DNA of 39,327 nt from an uncultured bacterium (GCA_903822075.1 CAIJNK010000003.1:1-39327); one strand, 5' to 3'; shown: positions 8,814 to 18,988, counted from the stretch's first letter. Numbers and translations: made by a program. The notes: generated by a model from the sequence alone, not told the origin.

Positions 8814-9335
8814 TTACCGGTTGATGGTCACGAAGTAACCAAGGACATCATTTCTTTGTCCAATATCAAGGTTGGGGGCGATTGAAACGTTGGGCGAACC
8901 ATGTTCCTTGCGCCAGGCGGCCAGGGTCTCTCCGAAGACCTTGCCATACATCGGACGGTCATAACCATTGCCTGGGTATTCGAAGTAATACACCCCGCAA
9001 CCAAAGCTGTGGATTAGCATCTGGTATGATGCATTACCACATTGAACCGTCTTTCCAGGCTTGGTTCCGTTTGGTTCGGTCCAGTCAAGGTCGGCCAGGT
9101 TTTTCTCAGCCTTATTGACGGCGGCCACAACGGCATTGGAATTGTCATCCTCGAGTTGGACCTGCGAATCAAGGTTTTTCTTTTCGACCGGGGTCACGCT
9201 CTGGGTACCGTTGCTACCAACAGTGACCTGAACAATGTACCAGTGCGAATCGGCCGGTGCGGCCGTGACTTGGTTTGAACCAATCAGACTGAAAAACAGA
9301 ACCGCAAACGCCATCATTTTCAATATGCTTTTCAC
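8814..9335 (-). CDS. Secreted hypothetical protein
   Basis: Signal peptide MKSILKMMAFAVLFFSLIGSNQVTAAPA; AAAGGAGAAGAG SD; promoter TTGACT-N17-TATACT. Confidence 0.65.
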   Translation of the reverse strand: MKSILKMMAFAVLFFSLIGSNQVTAAPADSHWYIVQVTVGSNGTQSVTPVEKKNLDSQVQLEDDNSNAVVAAVNKAEKNLADLDWTEPNGTKPGKTVQCGNASYQMLIHSFGCGVYYFEYPGNGYDRPMYGKVFGETLAAWRKEHGSPNVSIAPNLDIGQRNDVLGYFVTINR

Positions 9336-9405
9336 TGTCTCTTCTCCTTTACTGTGGGGTTTCCACTTCTTTTTGGGTAACTTACCCGTTGCTATTCTGT
9401 TTTTA

Positions 9406-9434
9406 AGTATAGCATATTACATCACTAAAGTCAA
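9406..9434 (-). promoter_or_regulatory. Sigma70-type promoter for 8814-9335
   Basis: Minus strand TTGACT (9434-9429), 17-bp spacer, TATACT (9411-9406). Confidence 0.7.
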
Positions 9435-9463
9435 GCACTGTTGTGTAATCAAAGCTCAGGGTT

Positions 9464-10081
9464 TTAACTTCTATTTTTAAGGGCATTTTTGATGGTATCC
9501 GTATCAGAGTATTCAAGTTCGGTGCCGGTGGAAAGGCCGCGGCCAAGATGGGAGATTTTTAAATTGTATTTGGTGATGAGCGGGTTCAAAGCTTGGATGA
9601 TGAAGTCGGCTGTGTATTCACTTTCCGGATTTACACTAAAGCCGAGGATTATTTCTTTGAGTTCTTTCTCAGCTTTTTTTTCTACTGTTTTAAGTAATTC
9701 ATTCAAATGGATTTTGGTTTCCGGATTTTTGTCTAGGATGGGAACCGTGCCACCGAGCACAAAATACTTGCCATTAAAATAATGGCTTTTTTCAATATTT
9801 TCCAAATCAATATCTCGGGCTACGATCATGAGTACGTTTTCGTCACGGTTTTTGCTACCACAAATATCACATAAAGGAGTAACCTGTTTGCCTTTGGTAA
9901 AGTACCGAAAACATTCCTGACAAATGATAATTTCGTTTTGTAATTCGTTTACTAAACTGGTAAATTCTCGTAAATAATTTCTATTCCTGGTTAATAGGAA
10001 ATATACAAAACGCTTTGCTTGCCGTGGTCCAATCCCGGGAAAACTTTTGAATATTTCTGTCAGTTTATCAATCGAATCCAT
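9464..10081 (-). CDS. recR: Recombination mediator RecR
   Basis: FPGIGPRQAKRFVYFLL, CxxC zinc finger (CQEC...CDIC), Toprim region and GLSTGTELEYSD. Confidence 0.95.
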   Translation of the reverse strand: MDSIDKLTEIFKSFPGIGPRQAKRFVYFLLTRNRNYLREFTSLVNELQNEIIICQECFRYFTKGKQVTPLCDICGSKNRDENVLMIVARDIDLENIEKSHYFNGKYFVLGGTVPILDKNPETKIHLNELLKTVEKKAEKELKEIILGFSVNPESEYTADFIIQALNPLITKYNLKISHLGRGLSTGTELEYSDTDTIKNALKNRS

Positions 10082-10091
10082 CGTATTAAAA

Positions 10092-11492
10092 TTAGAATGC
10101 TACATTATCATTTTTGCCGGCACTGTCAAAGTCCCTAAACTCAGAATTATTTTTATCCAAATCCATAAAACTGGAGCGGCTTTGTTCGAAGTAAAGACTG
10201 GTCATGCCGGTCGGACCATTTCGGTGTTTTTCAATCAAAACTTCCACAATGTTGGTTTTTTCACTCTCTTCCTTGTATTTGTCTTCGCGGTGAAGGAACA
10301 TAACAACATCGGCATCCTGCTCAATAGAACCAGAGTCACGCAAGTCAGACAAGCGAGGTCGTCCACCACGTTGTTCCACCGCACGGGAAAGCTGGGATAG
10401 GGCCAGCACCGGAACATCAAATTCACGCGCCAAGTGCTTGAGCGAGCGGGAAATTTCCGTCACTTGCTGAACCACATTATCGCTATTTTTGCTCGAAACC
10501 GGGGCCATGAGCTGCAAATAGTCCACTACCACCAAGCCGATCCCTCTTTCGTTTTTTAAGCGACGCACAACTCCGCGCATCTTCATGATATTATTGGCCG
10601 GCTGATCATCTACGAAAATCGGGGCTTTGGACAAGACATCTAAAGAATCACGAATTCGCTCAAAATCACTGTCGAGCTTTAAGCCACCCGTTCGTAATTT
10701 CCAGGCATCCACTTTAGCTTCGGCGGCCATCATTCTGTCGACTAATTGTTGGTTGGACATTTCCAGAGAGAAAATAACCACGGGAATATTATGTTTGACC
10801 GCGGCTTGTCTCGCGATATCGAGAGCAAAAGAGGTTTTACCCATGGACGGCCGAGCGGCCAAAATGATCAGGTCGGATTTTTGTAAACCAGACAGTTTGG
10901 AGTCTAAATCTTTAAAACCGGTCGGTACACCACGTAGCTCATCTTTGCTTTTATGCAACTTGTCCAATCTTTCCCAAGCCTCACCCAGAGCGTCTTTTAT
11001 CTCAATAAATTTATTTGAGGTTTTTCCTTGGGTCACTTCATAGATTTTCTTCTCCGCCATATCGAGAAGAGTAGTGATGTCCTCCGCTTCTTCATAGCCA
11101 AGCATGGAAATATGCTCCGAGGCTTCAATCAGCTGGCGCATGATATATTTTTTCTGGACTATCTCCGCATAATGTTCGGCGTTGGCGGAGGATGGGACAA
11201 GGTTTACCAGTTCAGTCAAATAACCGGTACCACCGATTTGTTCTATTTGGCTTTTTTCTGTCAGTCTGGCTGATAAAGTCAGTAGGTCAATCGGTTCACT
11301 TTTTTGGAACAGTTCACCCATGGCCTGGAAAATAATTCGATGCTTTTCGGCATAGAAGGCCTCGGGTTTGATAATGTCCATAATCTCATGGATAGCTTCT
11401 GGCCGGAGCATCACGGAACCCAGTAAGGCACGTTCAGAGTCAATATTATTTGGTGGTATTCTGGTGACAGTTTTTTTTATGTTTTGAACCAT
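10092..11492 (-). CDS. dnaB: Replicative DNA helicase
   Basis: PPNNIDSERALLGSVM, ARPSMGKTSFALDIA, VVDYLQLM, SGSIEQDADVVMFLHR. Confidence 0.97.
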   Translation of the reverse strand: MVQNIKKTVTRIPPNNIDSERALLGSVMLRPEAIHEIMDIIKPEAFYAEKHRIIFQAMGELFQKSEPIDLLTLSARLTEKSQIEQIGGTGYLTELVNLVPSSANAEHYAEIVQKKYIMRQLIEASEHISMLGYEEAEDITTLLDMAEKKIYEVTQGKTSNKFIEIKDALGEAWERLDKLHKSKDELRGVPTGFKDLDSKLSGLQKSDLIILAARPSMGKTSFALDIARQAAVKHNIPVVIFSLEMSNQQLVDRMMAAEAKVDAWKLRTGGLKLDSDFERIRDSLDVLSKAPIFVDDQPANNIMKMRGVVRRLKNERGIGLVVVDYLQLMAPVSSKNSDNVVQQVTEISRSLKHLAREFDVPVLALSQLSRAVEQRGGRPRLSDLRDSGSIEQDADVVMFLHREDKYKEESEKTNIVEVLIEKHRNGPTGMTSLYFEQSRSSFMDLDKNNSEFRDFDSAGKNDNVAF

Positions 11493-11604
11493 CTGGCTAT
11501 TCTAGCATGGCCTATTTAAAATCCACAAACGGCAAAAGAGCATATTCTGTGGGTACCTTGTGGAGAAAAACTTTTGTATGGTATACTTGGCATATTAATA
11601 ACCG

Positions 11605-11627
11605 AGAAGTAAAAATATTTTACTTCT
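11605..11627 (+). promoter_or_regulatory. 5'UTR hairpin upstream of the DsbA-like gene
   Basis: AGAAGTAAAA ATA TTTTACTTCT, perfect 10-bp stem, between TATACT (11582-11587) and ATG 11644. Confidence 0.55.
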
Positions 11628-11643
11628 TTTAAAAAACAAATAA

Positions 11644-12453
11644 ATGGAAAAAGAGACAAAATCAACATATTCAACGCCTATCGCCATTGTCATTGCTGGG
11701 GTAGTCATTGCCGGCGCCTTGTATTTTAGCGACAGTAAAAAAGCGGAAAGTCCCACCCCGCCGGTTGCCGCTGTAAAACAACAGTCTACCCTTGATCAAA
11801 TCAGGCCTGTTTCGGCCGATGATCATATCCGCGGTAATCCCAACGCCGACATTATCATCGTTGAGTATTCGGACACGGAATGTCCTTTCTGTGGGCGATT
11901 TCACCAATCTTTGAAACAGGTCATGGATACTTACGGCAAGGATGGAAAAGTGGCTTGGGTATACAGGCATTCTCCTATTGATCAGCTCCATTCCAAATCC
12001 AGACATGAGGCGGCGGCATTAGAATGTGCCAATGAGCTTGGTGGTAATGACAAGTTTTGGGAATACACCGATACTATTTATTCCACCACACCGGCAAATA
12101 ATGGTCTAGATCCTGCTGAATTACCTAAAATTGCCGCTTCCGTTGGTCTGGACGTTGCTAAATTCAACACCTGTCTGACCAGTGGTAAATATGATGCTAA
12201 AATACAGGCAGATGTTCTGAACGCCCAAGCCACTGGCGGTCAAGGAACCCCCTGGAGTGTGTTAGTTCTTAGGGAGGCCATAAGTCAGGACGTAAATGAT
12301 AAGCTTGATCAGTATGTGGTAGCAAATAATATCGTCGATCAAAGTGGAAAACCAATGGTCTATGCTTCAGCTGATAAAAAACTCATAGCTATGAGTGGAG
12401 CTTTGCCTTATCCAATGATTAAGAGTATATTTGATACTATTCTAAATAAATAA
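11644..12453 (+). CDS. DsbA/thioredoxin-fold disulfide oxidoreductase, membrane-anchored
   Basis: N-terminal TM; EYSDTECPFCGRFHQSL (CPFC active site), C-terminal GTPWSVL cis-Pro loop. Confidence 0.9.
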   Translation: MEKETKSTYSTPIAIVIAGVVIAGALYFSDSKKAESPTPPVAAVKQQSTLDQIRPVSADDHIRGNPNADIIIVEYSDTECPFCGRFHQSLKQVMDTYGKDGKVAWVYRHSPIDQLHSKSRHEAAALECANELGGNDKFWEYTDTIYSTTPANNGLDPAELPKIAASVGLDVAKFNTCLTSGKYDAKIQADVLNAQATGGQGTPWSVLVLREAISQDVNDKLDQYVVANNIVDQSGKPMVYASADKKLIAMSGALPYPMIKSIFDTILNK

Positions 12454-12457
12454 TTAT

Positions 12458-12832
12458 ATGCGAATAAATGAAAAAGGGACAAATATGCAGATTACGCCGG
12501 ATATAAAGGATTATCTCTACAAGAAACTTGATCATATTACCAAGTATTTAGATCCAAAGGACGAGAGCGTGTTGTGCGAGGTTGAACTTGGCAAGACCAC
12601 CAATCATCACAAAGCTGGTGAAGTATTCAGGACGGAAATAAACTTACACATTGCCGGTAAAAATCTGCGAGCGGTATCCGAGATGGATGAACTTTTTGCG
12701 TCCATTGACATAGCTAAGGACGAAATGGCGCGGGAACTACAGTCCAATAAAGATAAACAAATTGGGCTGATGCGCCGGGGTGGAGCTAAAATCAAGAATT
12801 TAATCAAAGGAATCTTTAATTCCGAAAAATAA
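12458..12832 (+). CDS. hpf: Ribosome hibernation promoting factor (HPF/RaiA family)
   Basis: [31 protein letters not shown]... [20 protein letters not shown]. Confidence 0.85.
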   Translation: MRINEKGTNMQITPDIKDYLYKKLDHITKYLDPKDESVLCEVELGKTTNHHKAGEVFRTEINLHIAGKNLRAVSEMDELFASIDIAKDEMARELQSNKDKQIGLMRRGGAKIKNLIKGIFNSEK

Positions 12833-12845
12833 CATAGCATTTATT

Positions 12846-13469
12846 ATGAAGAAATTTATAAATCCTTCGGCTATTTTATATATAGTCATAATCATAATTA
12901 TTACTATACTGATTGGCGTTGCCTCTGGCGGTAAAACGGTAAAATCAACTGAAGTAAAAGATTTAACTCAAAATAACATGACGCAAACAAAGACACAGAT
13001 GGTGACTATGGAAACTAATTTGGGAGACATAAAGCTTGAGCTTTACCCTGACAAGGCACCAAAGACCGTGGAAAACTTCATTAAATTGGCCCAAAGTGGT
13101 CTATACGATGGTACTAAATTTCACCGAGTCATAAAGGGTTTTATGATCCAAGGTGGCGATCCGTATACCAAAGGTGAAGATACCTCTGTCTATGGTACTG
13201 GCGGCCCTGGCTATAAGTTTGCCGATGAGCCAAATGATCTACCTATGGTGGCCGGAATGCTCGCAATGGCTAATAGCGGTCCAAATACCAATGGCAGTCA
13301 GTTCTTCATTATTACCGCTTCTTCTACACCTTGGCTTGTTGGCAAGCACACCGTTTTTGGTAAAGTAATTTCTGGTATGGAGGTGGTAACAAAAATTGAG
13401 AATTCAAAAGTTAATGAAAATAGTCTACCGACCACTCCTGTTGTGGTAAATAAGGTGACCGTGAATTAA
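12846..13469 (+). CDS. Cyclophilin-type peptidyl-prolyl isomerase
   Basis: [46 protein letters not shown]. Confidence 0.95.
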   Translation: MKKFINPSAILYIVIIIIITILIGVASGGKTVKSTEVKDLTQNNMTQTKTQMVTMETNLGDIKLELYPDKAPKTVENFIKLAQSGLYDGTKFHRVIKGFMIQGGDPYTKGEDTSVYGTGGPGYKFADEPNDLPMVAGMLAMANSGPNTNGSQFFIITASSTPWLVGKHTVFGKVISGMEVVTKIENSKVNENSLPTTPVVVNKVTVN

Positions 13470-13484
13470 TTTCATAAAAAGAAG

Positions 13485-13510
13485 ACCACCGGCAATTTCT
13501 CACCGGTGGT
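13485..13510. terminator. Bidirectional terminator
   Basis: ACCACCGG...CCGGTGGT then T7 between convergent genes. Confidence 0.8.
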
Positions 13511-13516
13511 TTTTTT

Positions 13517-13756
13517 CTACGCTTTCTTCTCAGGCGCCTTTGATGTTGATTCAACCGGAACACAAATGGCTCCGGGATGCCTAGAACAAGCGAGCGCGCA
13601 TGTACCGTCCTCTGGCCAGTGAGCATTGCGATGGTGGCAGTGGTGGTCACACTTTTTGGACAGGCTGCAAGTATTTTGGACCCTCTTCTTGCTTAATGCA
13701 GGTCCTGAACCAAAAATTGCTTGCATCAAGCCGAGTTTTATCGGTCCTGGTGGCAT
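13517..13756 (-). CDS. Small Cys/His-rich hypothetical protein
   Basis: AACAGGAGGAAACTAACATG SD and start; CSLSKKCDHHCHHRNAHWPEDGTCALACSRHPGAIC. Confidence 0.65.
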   Translation of the reverse strand: MPPGPIKLGLMQAIFGSGPALSKKRVQNTCSLSKKCDHHCHHRNAHWPEDGTCALACSRHPGAICVPVESTSKAPEKKA

Positions 13757-13827
13757 GTTAGTTTCCTCCTGTTTAGAACCTAGCTACTCTCTAGGTATTA
13801 GATTACTCCAAAATCAGTCTTTGTCAA

Positions 13828-14685
13828 TTATTGTTTTAAACCTCGTAAAAAATCTTCGTAGCTCATTTCTTTTTTTCCTTCCGGGAGGACTTTCAGGATT
13901 TCAAATTTTCCATCAACATAATTGGCGTCTTTGATTATCACACGGACTTTTTTATTGTCTTTTATTGTGAAGAAAAAAGTGCCAGGCCAAGGCCAAAAGG
14001 CTTTGGTTTTTAAATAACATTTGTATGGGTTATCCGTCTCCAAATCCAACAGACCATCATTCTTTTCTACTTTTTTTGTGAAAGTGGCATCGGTGTGTTT
14101 TTGTTCGATTGATTTTGCTTTTCCTTGCACCCAGTCCGGTATAATTTCAATTAAGATTCTGACCCCTTCCTTGGCCAGGATTTGCTTTAGTAGCGGCAAA
14201 TTAACCGGCCAATTGGGAATTTCGATCTTGGATTGAGCGATGATTGGCCCATGATCAATCTGCTCATCCATTTGCATAATGGTGACACCGACATTTTTTT
14301 CGTCATTCAAGATTTGTTCTTGAAGCGGGGAAGGACCGCGGTATTTTGGCAAAAGCGATGGGTGAATGTTTATTACACCAAATTTTGGCATATCTAAGAT
14401 AATTTTAGGTACGATTTTGCCGTAAGAGGCCACAATAAACAAATCATAACCTTTGAGTTTTTCCAAAAAAACCACATCTTTTAATTTTTCTTGTTCTAGG
14501 AATAACACCTTATTTTCTTCCGCCCAAACTTTAGTTTCAGATTTTGTGAGCTGCATTTTTCTTCCGCTTGGCCGATCAGGTGTGGTAATAATAATATTTG
14601 GAGTTTGTCCGAGTTTTTTCATCTCTTCCAGACAAAAAACCGAAAACCTTGAATTGCCAAAAAAAGCTATTTTAAAATCATTCAT
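13828..14685 (-). CDS. fmt: Methionyl-tRNA formyltransferase
   Basis: IAFFGNSRFSVFCLEEM, INIHPSLLPKYRGPSPLQEQIL; start set at MNDFKIAFFG (14685). Confidence 0.94.
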   Translation of the reverse strand: MNDFKIAFFGNSRFSVFCLEEMKKLGQTPNIIITTPDRPSGRKMQLTKSETKVWAEENKVLFLEQEKLKDVVFLEKLKGYDLFIVASYGKIVPKIILDMPKFGVINIHPSLLPKYRGPSPLQEQILNDEKNVGVTIMQMDEQIDHGPIIAQSKIEIPNWPVNLPLLKQILAKEGVRILIEIIPDWVQGKAKSIEQKHTDATFTKKVEKNDGLLDLETDNPYKCYLKTKAFWPWPGTFFFTIKDNKKVRVIIKDANYVDGKFEILKVLPEGKKEMSYEDFLRGLKQ

Positions 14686-14695
14686 AATATTTTTA

Positions 14696-15256
14696 TTACT
14701 CTGGATTTGTTGAAGCAAGAGGAACCTCTTTTAAATCGGTAGCTTTATCTATAAATAGCACACCGTTCAGGTGGTCAGTTTCGTGTTGAAATATCTGCGC
14801 CAATAGGCCGGTGGCCCCTCTGGTAAATTTCTTACCGTGTTCATCGTAAGCGGTGACTGTAGCCTTTTCCGCCCGTTCCACTTTACCAAAAAAGGGTCGG
14901 ACAGATAAACAGCCTTCGTCCATAATCTGTTTCTTCTTGGAAACCTTGCTGATTTCCGGGTTGATGTAAACGGCATCTTTAATCGCTGCTCGTTCTGCTT
15001 CCGGCGCTTCCTCCAAACCCTTAAGCATTATTTCCACCTTTCTCGAGACGACAAATATCCGGAGCGACAGACCTATCTGTGGGGCGGCAATAGCCACACC
15101 GTCATCCTGGGTCGCCAAGGCGGCACTCATATCCTTAAGTATCTTCTGAATCTTTTCGGTTTTGATTTCACCCACCGGTACCTTCAGAGCTGTCTCTCGC
15201 AAAACCACTTCGCCCTTTTGGACTATGTCGGGAATTTTGTTTGTTAATTTCTTCAT
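14696..15256 (-). CDS. def: Peptide deformylase
   Basis: GVAIAAPQIG, DEGCLS, FQHETDHLNG motifs; start set at MKKLTNKIPDIVQKG. Confidence 0.95.
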   Translation of the reverse strand: MKKLTNKIPDIVQKGEVVLRETALKVPVGEIKTEKIQKILKDMSAALATQDDGVAIAAPQIGLSLRIFVVSRKVEIMLKGLEEAPEAERAAIKDAVYINPEISKVSKKKQIMDEGCLSVRPFFGKVERAEKATVTAYDEHGKKFTRGATGLLAQIFQHETDHLNGVLFIDKATDLKEVPLASTNPE

Positions 15257-15269
15257 TCCTAATAATGTA

Positions 15270-17180
15270 TTATAAAAGGCTCTCCGGGTCAACGTTTATA
15301 GTAAAAGAAGGCGGAAGGGAATTGAGTTTATGGAGTAGGACAGAGTCTACCCACTCCCCACGTTTTATTTTGATCAGGCCGTGCATGCTAAATTTGCCTT
15401 TTTGGATGGGAATAAAAGCGGGAAAAATATCCACTTCATACGGTGCCATATCTTTTTGCAGTTGTTCCATGCCAGCCAGGACGGTTTTCTTATCACCTTG
15501 CAAGGTAACTTTAATAGGGATAGAGAAGGGTGGATAGGATAATACTTCCCGTTCTTTGATTTCGTCCCGGTAAAAGTCTGCTAAGTTGCCAGCGGTGGCG
15601 TATTTGAGAATCTTCTGCTCAATATCTCTAGTTTGGACCAAAAAATTTCGAGAAGTGTAGGCGCGAATTTTCAATAAAATGTTCATCACTTTTTCGTTCA
15701 CCCGAAAATCCGGAATGGAGAAAAAGGAATCAATAGACACCACGGCCGAATTAGCCACCGGATCCTTTAGGTATAGCAACGCCATCTCAGTGCCCAGGAG
15801 GACACTACCGGGCGAGGCATAAAATTTCGCCATAATGTCCAAAGCTTTTTTGTGGGTACTGGCGCTGTCGGAATCAATCTTGAATATTTTAACGTTTGGA
15901 AATTTATTTTTAATTTCTTCTTCAACACCTTCTATGCCAATGCCAAAAGTAGATAATCTCCAGCTCTGACAGTTAACGCATTTTTCCATCGCACTACGAT
16001 GTTCACCGCAACGGTGGCAGAGGAAAAAGTTTTCATTCGTGGCTTTATGTAAAACGGTGGGAGCACCGCAGGAATTGCATTTTACCAAGGTACCGCAGTC
16101 TGCGCAGACAGTTGAAGGAAAAAGACCTCGCCGAGCCACAAAAATAAATAAGTTTTCATCATTATCCTGATTCCTTTGGATCAAATCTAACAGTTCGGCG
16201 CTAAACAACCTAAATTTCGGTTCTTTACCCTCTTGTCCCGTCTTGATATTTTCCGGTAAGGTTTCCCTCATATTGATAAGCTTCAGACTGGCCGTCGTAA
16301 GGGAGCGGAATTTTAACGGTGCCACTTCGAAAATCTCCGCTTCATTGTGGCGCCAGACCGTTTCTGTCCGTAAGAGTAAGTCGCCAAAAATAATCTTAGC
16401 CTTAATTTTCTTGGCCAAAGTTTCCGCAAATATGCGAATATCGGTAAAAGGCCGCCCTTGACTTTTATATGCGCGGGCGTTTTCCTTGTCGACAATGATA
16501 GTACCGATATCGTTCCGAGGCACACCTAGGAAAGTGCCAGTCGCAATAATTAGCGTCGGATGTTCCTCATTGGCGGCCATATTCCAAGTCTCCAACTGTT
16601 CTTTTTTATCCAGTAGGCCATGGAGTACAAACGTGTACTGTTCAATGCCTTTCGATAATTTTTCATATGCTTTCTTGATATCCTGGACGGTTGGCAGACA
16701 AAAGAAAACGGAATAGCCTTTGGCAAATTCTTCTCGAATCAAACTTTTATAGGTGGCGTATCTCTCCTCATCATCGCTTTGGATGACGAGTTTTTCATGC
16801 GCCCGCGGGTTCTTTAGCGGTTTAATTTCTACCTTGATTTTTTCCGCTTCTTCAATGATGGTTTTAGGCACGATTGAATGTAAAATACTGCCAGAGGTGG
16901 TGGCAAAGTAAATGGCCGAATCGGTCACTGCGGTCATAAACTCAGTCGAGAGCAAAGAAGATGACTTGATCTTTTCCACCTTTCTAGTTTCATAAGAGGC
17001 ATTTTTGATTTCTGATTTAACATCGGCCACATCCTCCACGGAGATTACTATCGCCGGTATGGTTTTTTTGCGTAACGGTACTTTAACGACAGAACCAATG
17101 GCTATTTCCGAACCGGTAAAATAGGATAAGCTTTCCTTGCTTATGCCTTTAGCGATTGGAATAACGGACAGCAGTTTCAT
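15270..17180 (-). CDS. priA: Primosomal protein N' (PriA-like), degenerate helicase
   Basis: Zn-binding CADCGTLVKCNSCGAPTVLHK...CHRCGEHRSAMEKCVNCQS and PriA-like C-terminus; start set at MKLLSVIPIAKG. Confidence 0.85.
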   Translation of the reverse strand: MKLLSVIPIAKGISKESLSYFTGSEIAIGSVVKVPLRKKTIPAIVISVEDVADVKSEIKNASYETRKVEKIKSSSLLSTEFMTAVTDSAIYFATTSGSILHSIVPKTIIEEAEKIKVEIKPLKNPRAHEKLVIQSDDEERYATYKSLIREEFAKGYSVFFCLPTVQDIKKAYEKLSKGIEQYTFVLHGLLDKKEQLETWNMAANEEHPTLIIATGTFLGVPRNDIGTIIVDKENARAYKSQGRPFTDIRIFAETLAKKIKAKIIFGDLLLRTETVWRHNEAEIFEVAPLKFRSLTTASLKLINMRETLPENIKTGQEGKEPKFRLFSAELLDLIQRNQDNDENLFIFVARRGLFPSTVCADCGTLVKCNSCGAPTVLHKATNENFFLCHRCGEHRSAMEKCVNCQSWRLSTFGIGIEGVEEEIKNKFPNVKIFKIDSDSASTHKKALDIMAKFYASPGSVLLGTEMALLYLKDPVANSAVVSIDSFFSIPDFRVNEKVMNILLKIRAYTSRNFLVQTRDIEQKILKYATAGNLADFYRDEIKEREVLSYPPFSIPIKVTLQGDKKTVLAGMEQLQKDMAPYEVDIFPAFIPIQKGKFSMHGLIKIKRGEWVDSVLLHKLNSLPPSFTINVDPESLL

Positions 17181-17206
17181 TTGAGCTATATAGTGGCACA
17201 AAACGG

Positions 17207-18502
17207 CTAATCTTTCAAGATTTTGATTTTAGCACCGAGGGTGTTCAAACGCTCGGCAATTTCTTCATAACCACGATTAATGCTGTAGACATTTCTAAGC
17301 ATGGAAACTCCTTTAGCTCCGAGCATCCCGATAAGGAGGATGGCAGCCGGGCGGAGGGCAGGCGGACAGATAACTTCTGCGGACTTAAGTTTTGTTTTTC
17401 CGGTAATATACAATCGGTGAATATCGACTAGATTTGTATTGGCACCAAGCTTGTCTAAATCTTTATAATAAATTGCTCGTTTTTCATATGCCCAATCATG
17501 AATCAATGTGGTACCTTCTGCCTGAGTGGCAATGATGGCAAAAAAGGGAAGATTATCCATATTTAAGCCGGGGTAGGGACGACACTCGATTTTTTCTTCC
17601 AAAGCTTTCAGCTTGGAGGGGAAAATGGTTAGATCGGACAGATTGGTCAGTCCGTTCAGTGATTTATAAAGCTTAGACTTTTTATATTTCAAGCCCATTT
17701 TTTCCAACTTAAGCATCTCTAATTCCAAGAAATCCATCGGGCAACGTTTAACCGTCAGACGTGAATTGGTAACAACAGCACTCGAAATAAAAAACATCGA
17801 TTCAATCGGATCTTCGGACAAATAATAGGTCACATCTTTATTGATATTCTTCACGCCATGCACGGTAAGAGTGGTAGAACCAATACCGTCGATTTTTACT
17901 CCGCATTTCTCCAAATAAAAACACACTTCCTGGCCCATATAATTAGCCGAAGCATATTTGATGGTAGTTTTGCCGGGGATGCCCGCCGCCGCTATGACGG
18001 TATTTTCTGTCACCGTATCTCCGCTTTCATAGAGGATTATTTCGTTCGGTTGTAATTTGGCCGCTTTTACTGCATAACTTTTTGCTTTTGTCTTAATCTC
18101 TACACCTAATTTTTCTAGAGCGAACAGGTGTGGCTTTATGGTTCTTGAGCCCAGGTTGCAGCCTCCCGGCTGAGGTAGTGAAAAGGTTTTGAAATGGTGG
18201 ATTAGCGGGCCAATGAGCATTATGATACTTCTGGTTTTTTCCGCCGATTCTTTGTTTATTTTTTTTAAATCTATTTTCTCCGGTTTTATTTCTAAATCGT
18301 TGTTATTCCAAACTATAGATACGCCAATACTTGATAACACTTCCACCATCCTAAAAACCTCCTCAATTTTGGGTACGTTTTTAATAGTGGTCTTTCCTTT
18401 GTTTAAAAGTGAGGCACAAATCACCCCCATTGCCCCATTCTTTGAAGTTTTGGTGACTATGCTGCCTTTTAATTTATATCCGCCTTCAATTTGAAAATTC
18501 AT
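17207..18502 (-). CDS. murA: UDP-GlcNAc 1-carboxyvinyltransferase-like (MurA family)
   Basis: SKNGAMGVICASLL, PQPGGCNLGSRTIKPHL, INRGYEEIAERLNTLGA; start set at MNFQIEGGYKL. Confidence 0.82.
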   Translation of the reverse strand: MNFQIEGGYKLKGSIVTKTSKNGAMGVICASLLNKGKTTIKNVPKIEEVFRMVEVLSSIGVSIVWNNNDLEIKPEKIDLKKINKESAEKTRSIIMLIGPLIHHFKTFSLPQPGGCNLGSRTIKPHLFALEKLGVEIKTKAKSYAVKAAKLQPNEIILYESGDTVTENTVIAAAGIPGKTTIKYASANYMGQEVCFYLEKCGVKIDGIGSTTLTVHGVKNINKDVTYYLSEDPIESMFFISSAVVTNSRLTVKRCPMDFLELEMLKLEKMGLKYKKSKLYKSLNGLTNLSDLTIFPSKLKALEEKIECRPYPGLNMDNLPFFAIIATQAEGTTLIHDWAYEKRAIYYKDLDKLGANTNLVDIHRLYITGKTKLKSAEVICPPALRPAAILLIGMLGAKGVSMLRNVYSINRGYEEIAERLNTLGAKIKILKD

Positions 18503-18542
18503 GTGCCGAGTATAGCATAATTCGTCAATTATAGGCAAAAAA

Positions 18543-18567
18543 AGAGCTGACTTTTGTCGTCGGCTCT
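18543..18567 (-). terminator. Terminator downstream of 18599-18868
   Basis: AGAGCTGAC...GTCGGCTCT with T7 on minus strand. Confidence 0.7.
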
Positions 18568-18598
18568 CATCTGGCTATCTTCTGGTCTGTTATCATGA

Positions 18599-18868
18599 TT
18601 ACACCGTTATTGAGTGTGGTAGTCCATTTCTTTCCTCGGTGCCGTCTATACCTGGTACCTCGGGGTTAGATAATTGGATTGTTACCCCAATCAACACTTT
18701 GATGGTGGCGCTTTGGGGAACCATACCGCTGGCCTTCAGAGTGGCCAAACGAGTCGCTAAGTGTTCACCAGCTCGATCATCGAATCCTCTTAGATCAGTC
18801 TGCACGATATCGGCGAAGTCACTGAACGCTCTGTCCAGAGTATTTTTTTTCTCCATTATTCCGCACAT
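18599..18868 (-). CDS. Hypothetical protein, about 89 aa
   Basis: GGAGTTTATAAAATG start; promoter TTGACA-N17-TAGACT at 18950-18922; followed by a terminator. Confidence 0.55.
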   Translation of the reverse strand: MCGIMEKKNTLDRAFSDFADIVQTDLRGFDDRAGEHLATRLATLKASGMVPQSATIKVLIGVTIQLSNPEVPGIDGTEERNGLPHSITV

Positions 18869-18988
18869 TTTATAAACTCCATGTTTTTCCTGTATCCTCA
18901 TTGATATTGAAAGCAGACGGCAGTCTAATACAAAAGAGATATAATGTCAAGCTATTGTAAAAGTCTGAAAAAAAGATAAGATAAGCCT

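Noticed and set aside
18940-18945. TATAAT as the mreB paralog 1 promoter
   Set aside because: Overlaps the minus-strand -35 of 18599-18868; TAAGAT at 18977-18982 with TTGTAA upstream fits the leaderless spacing of other core genes better.
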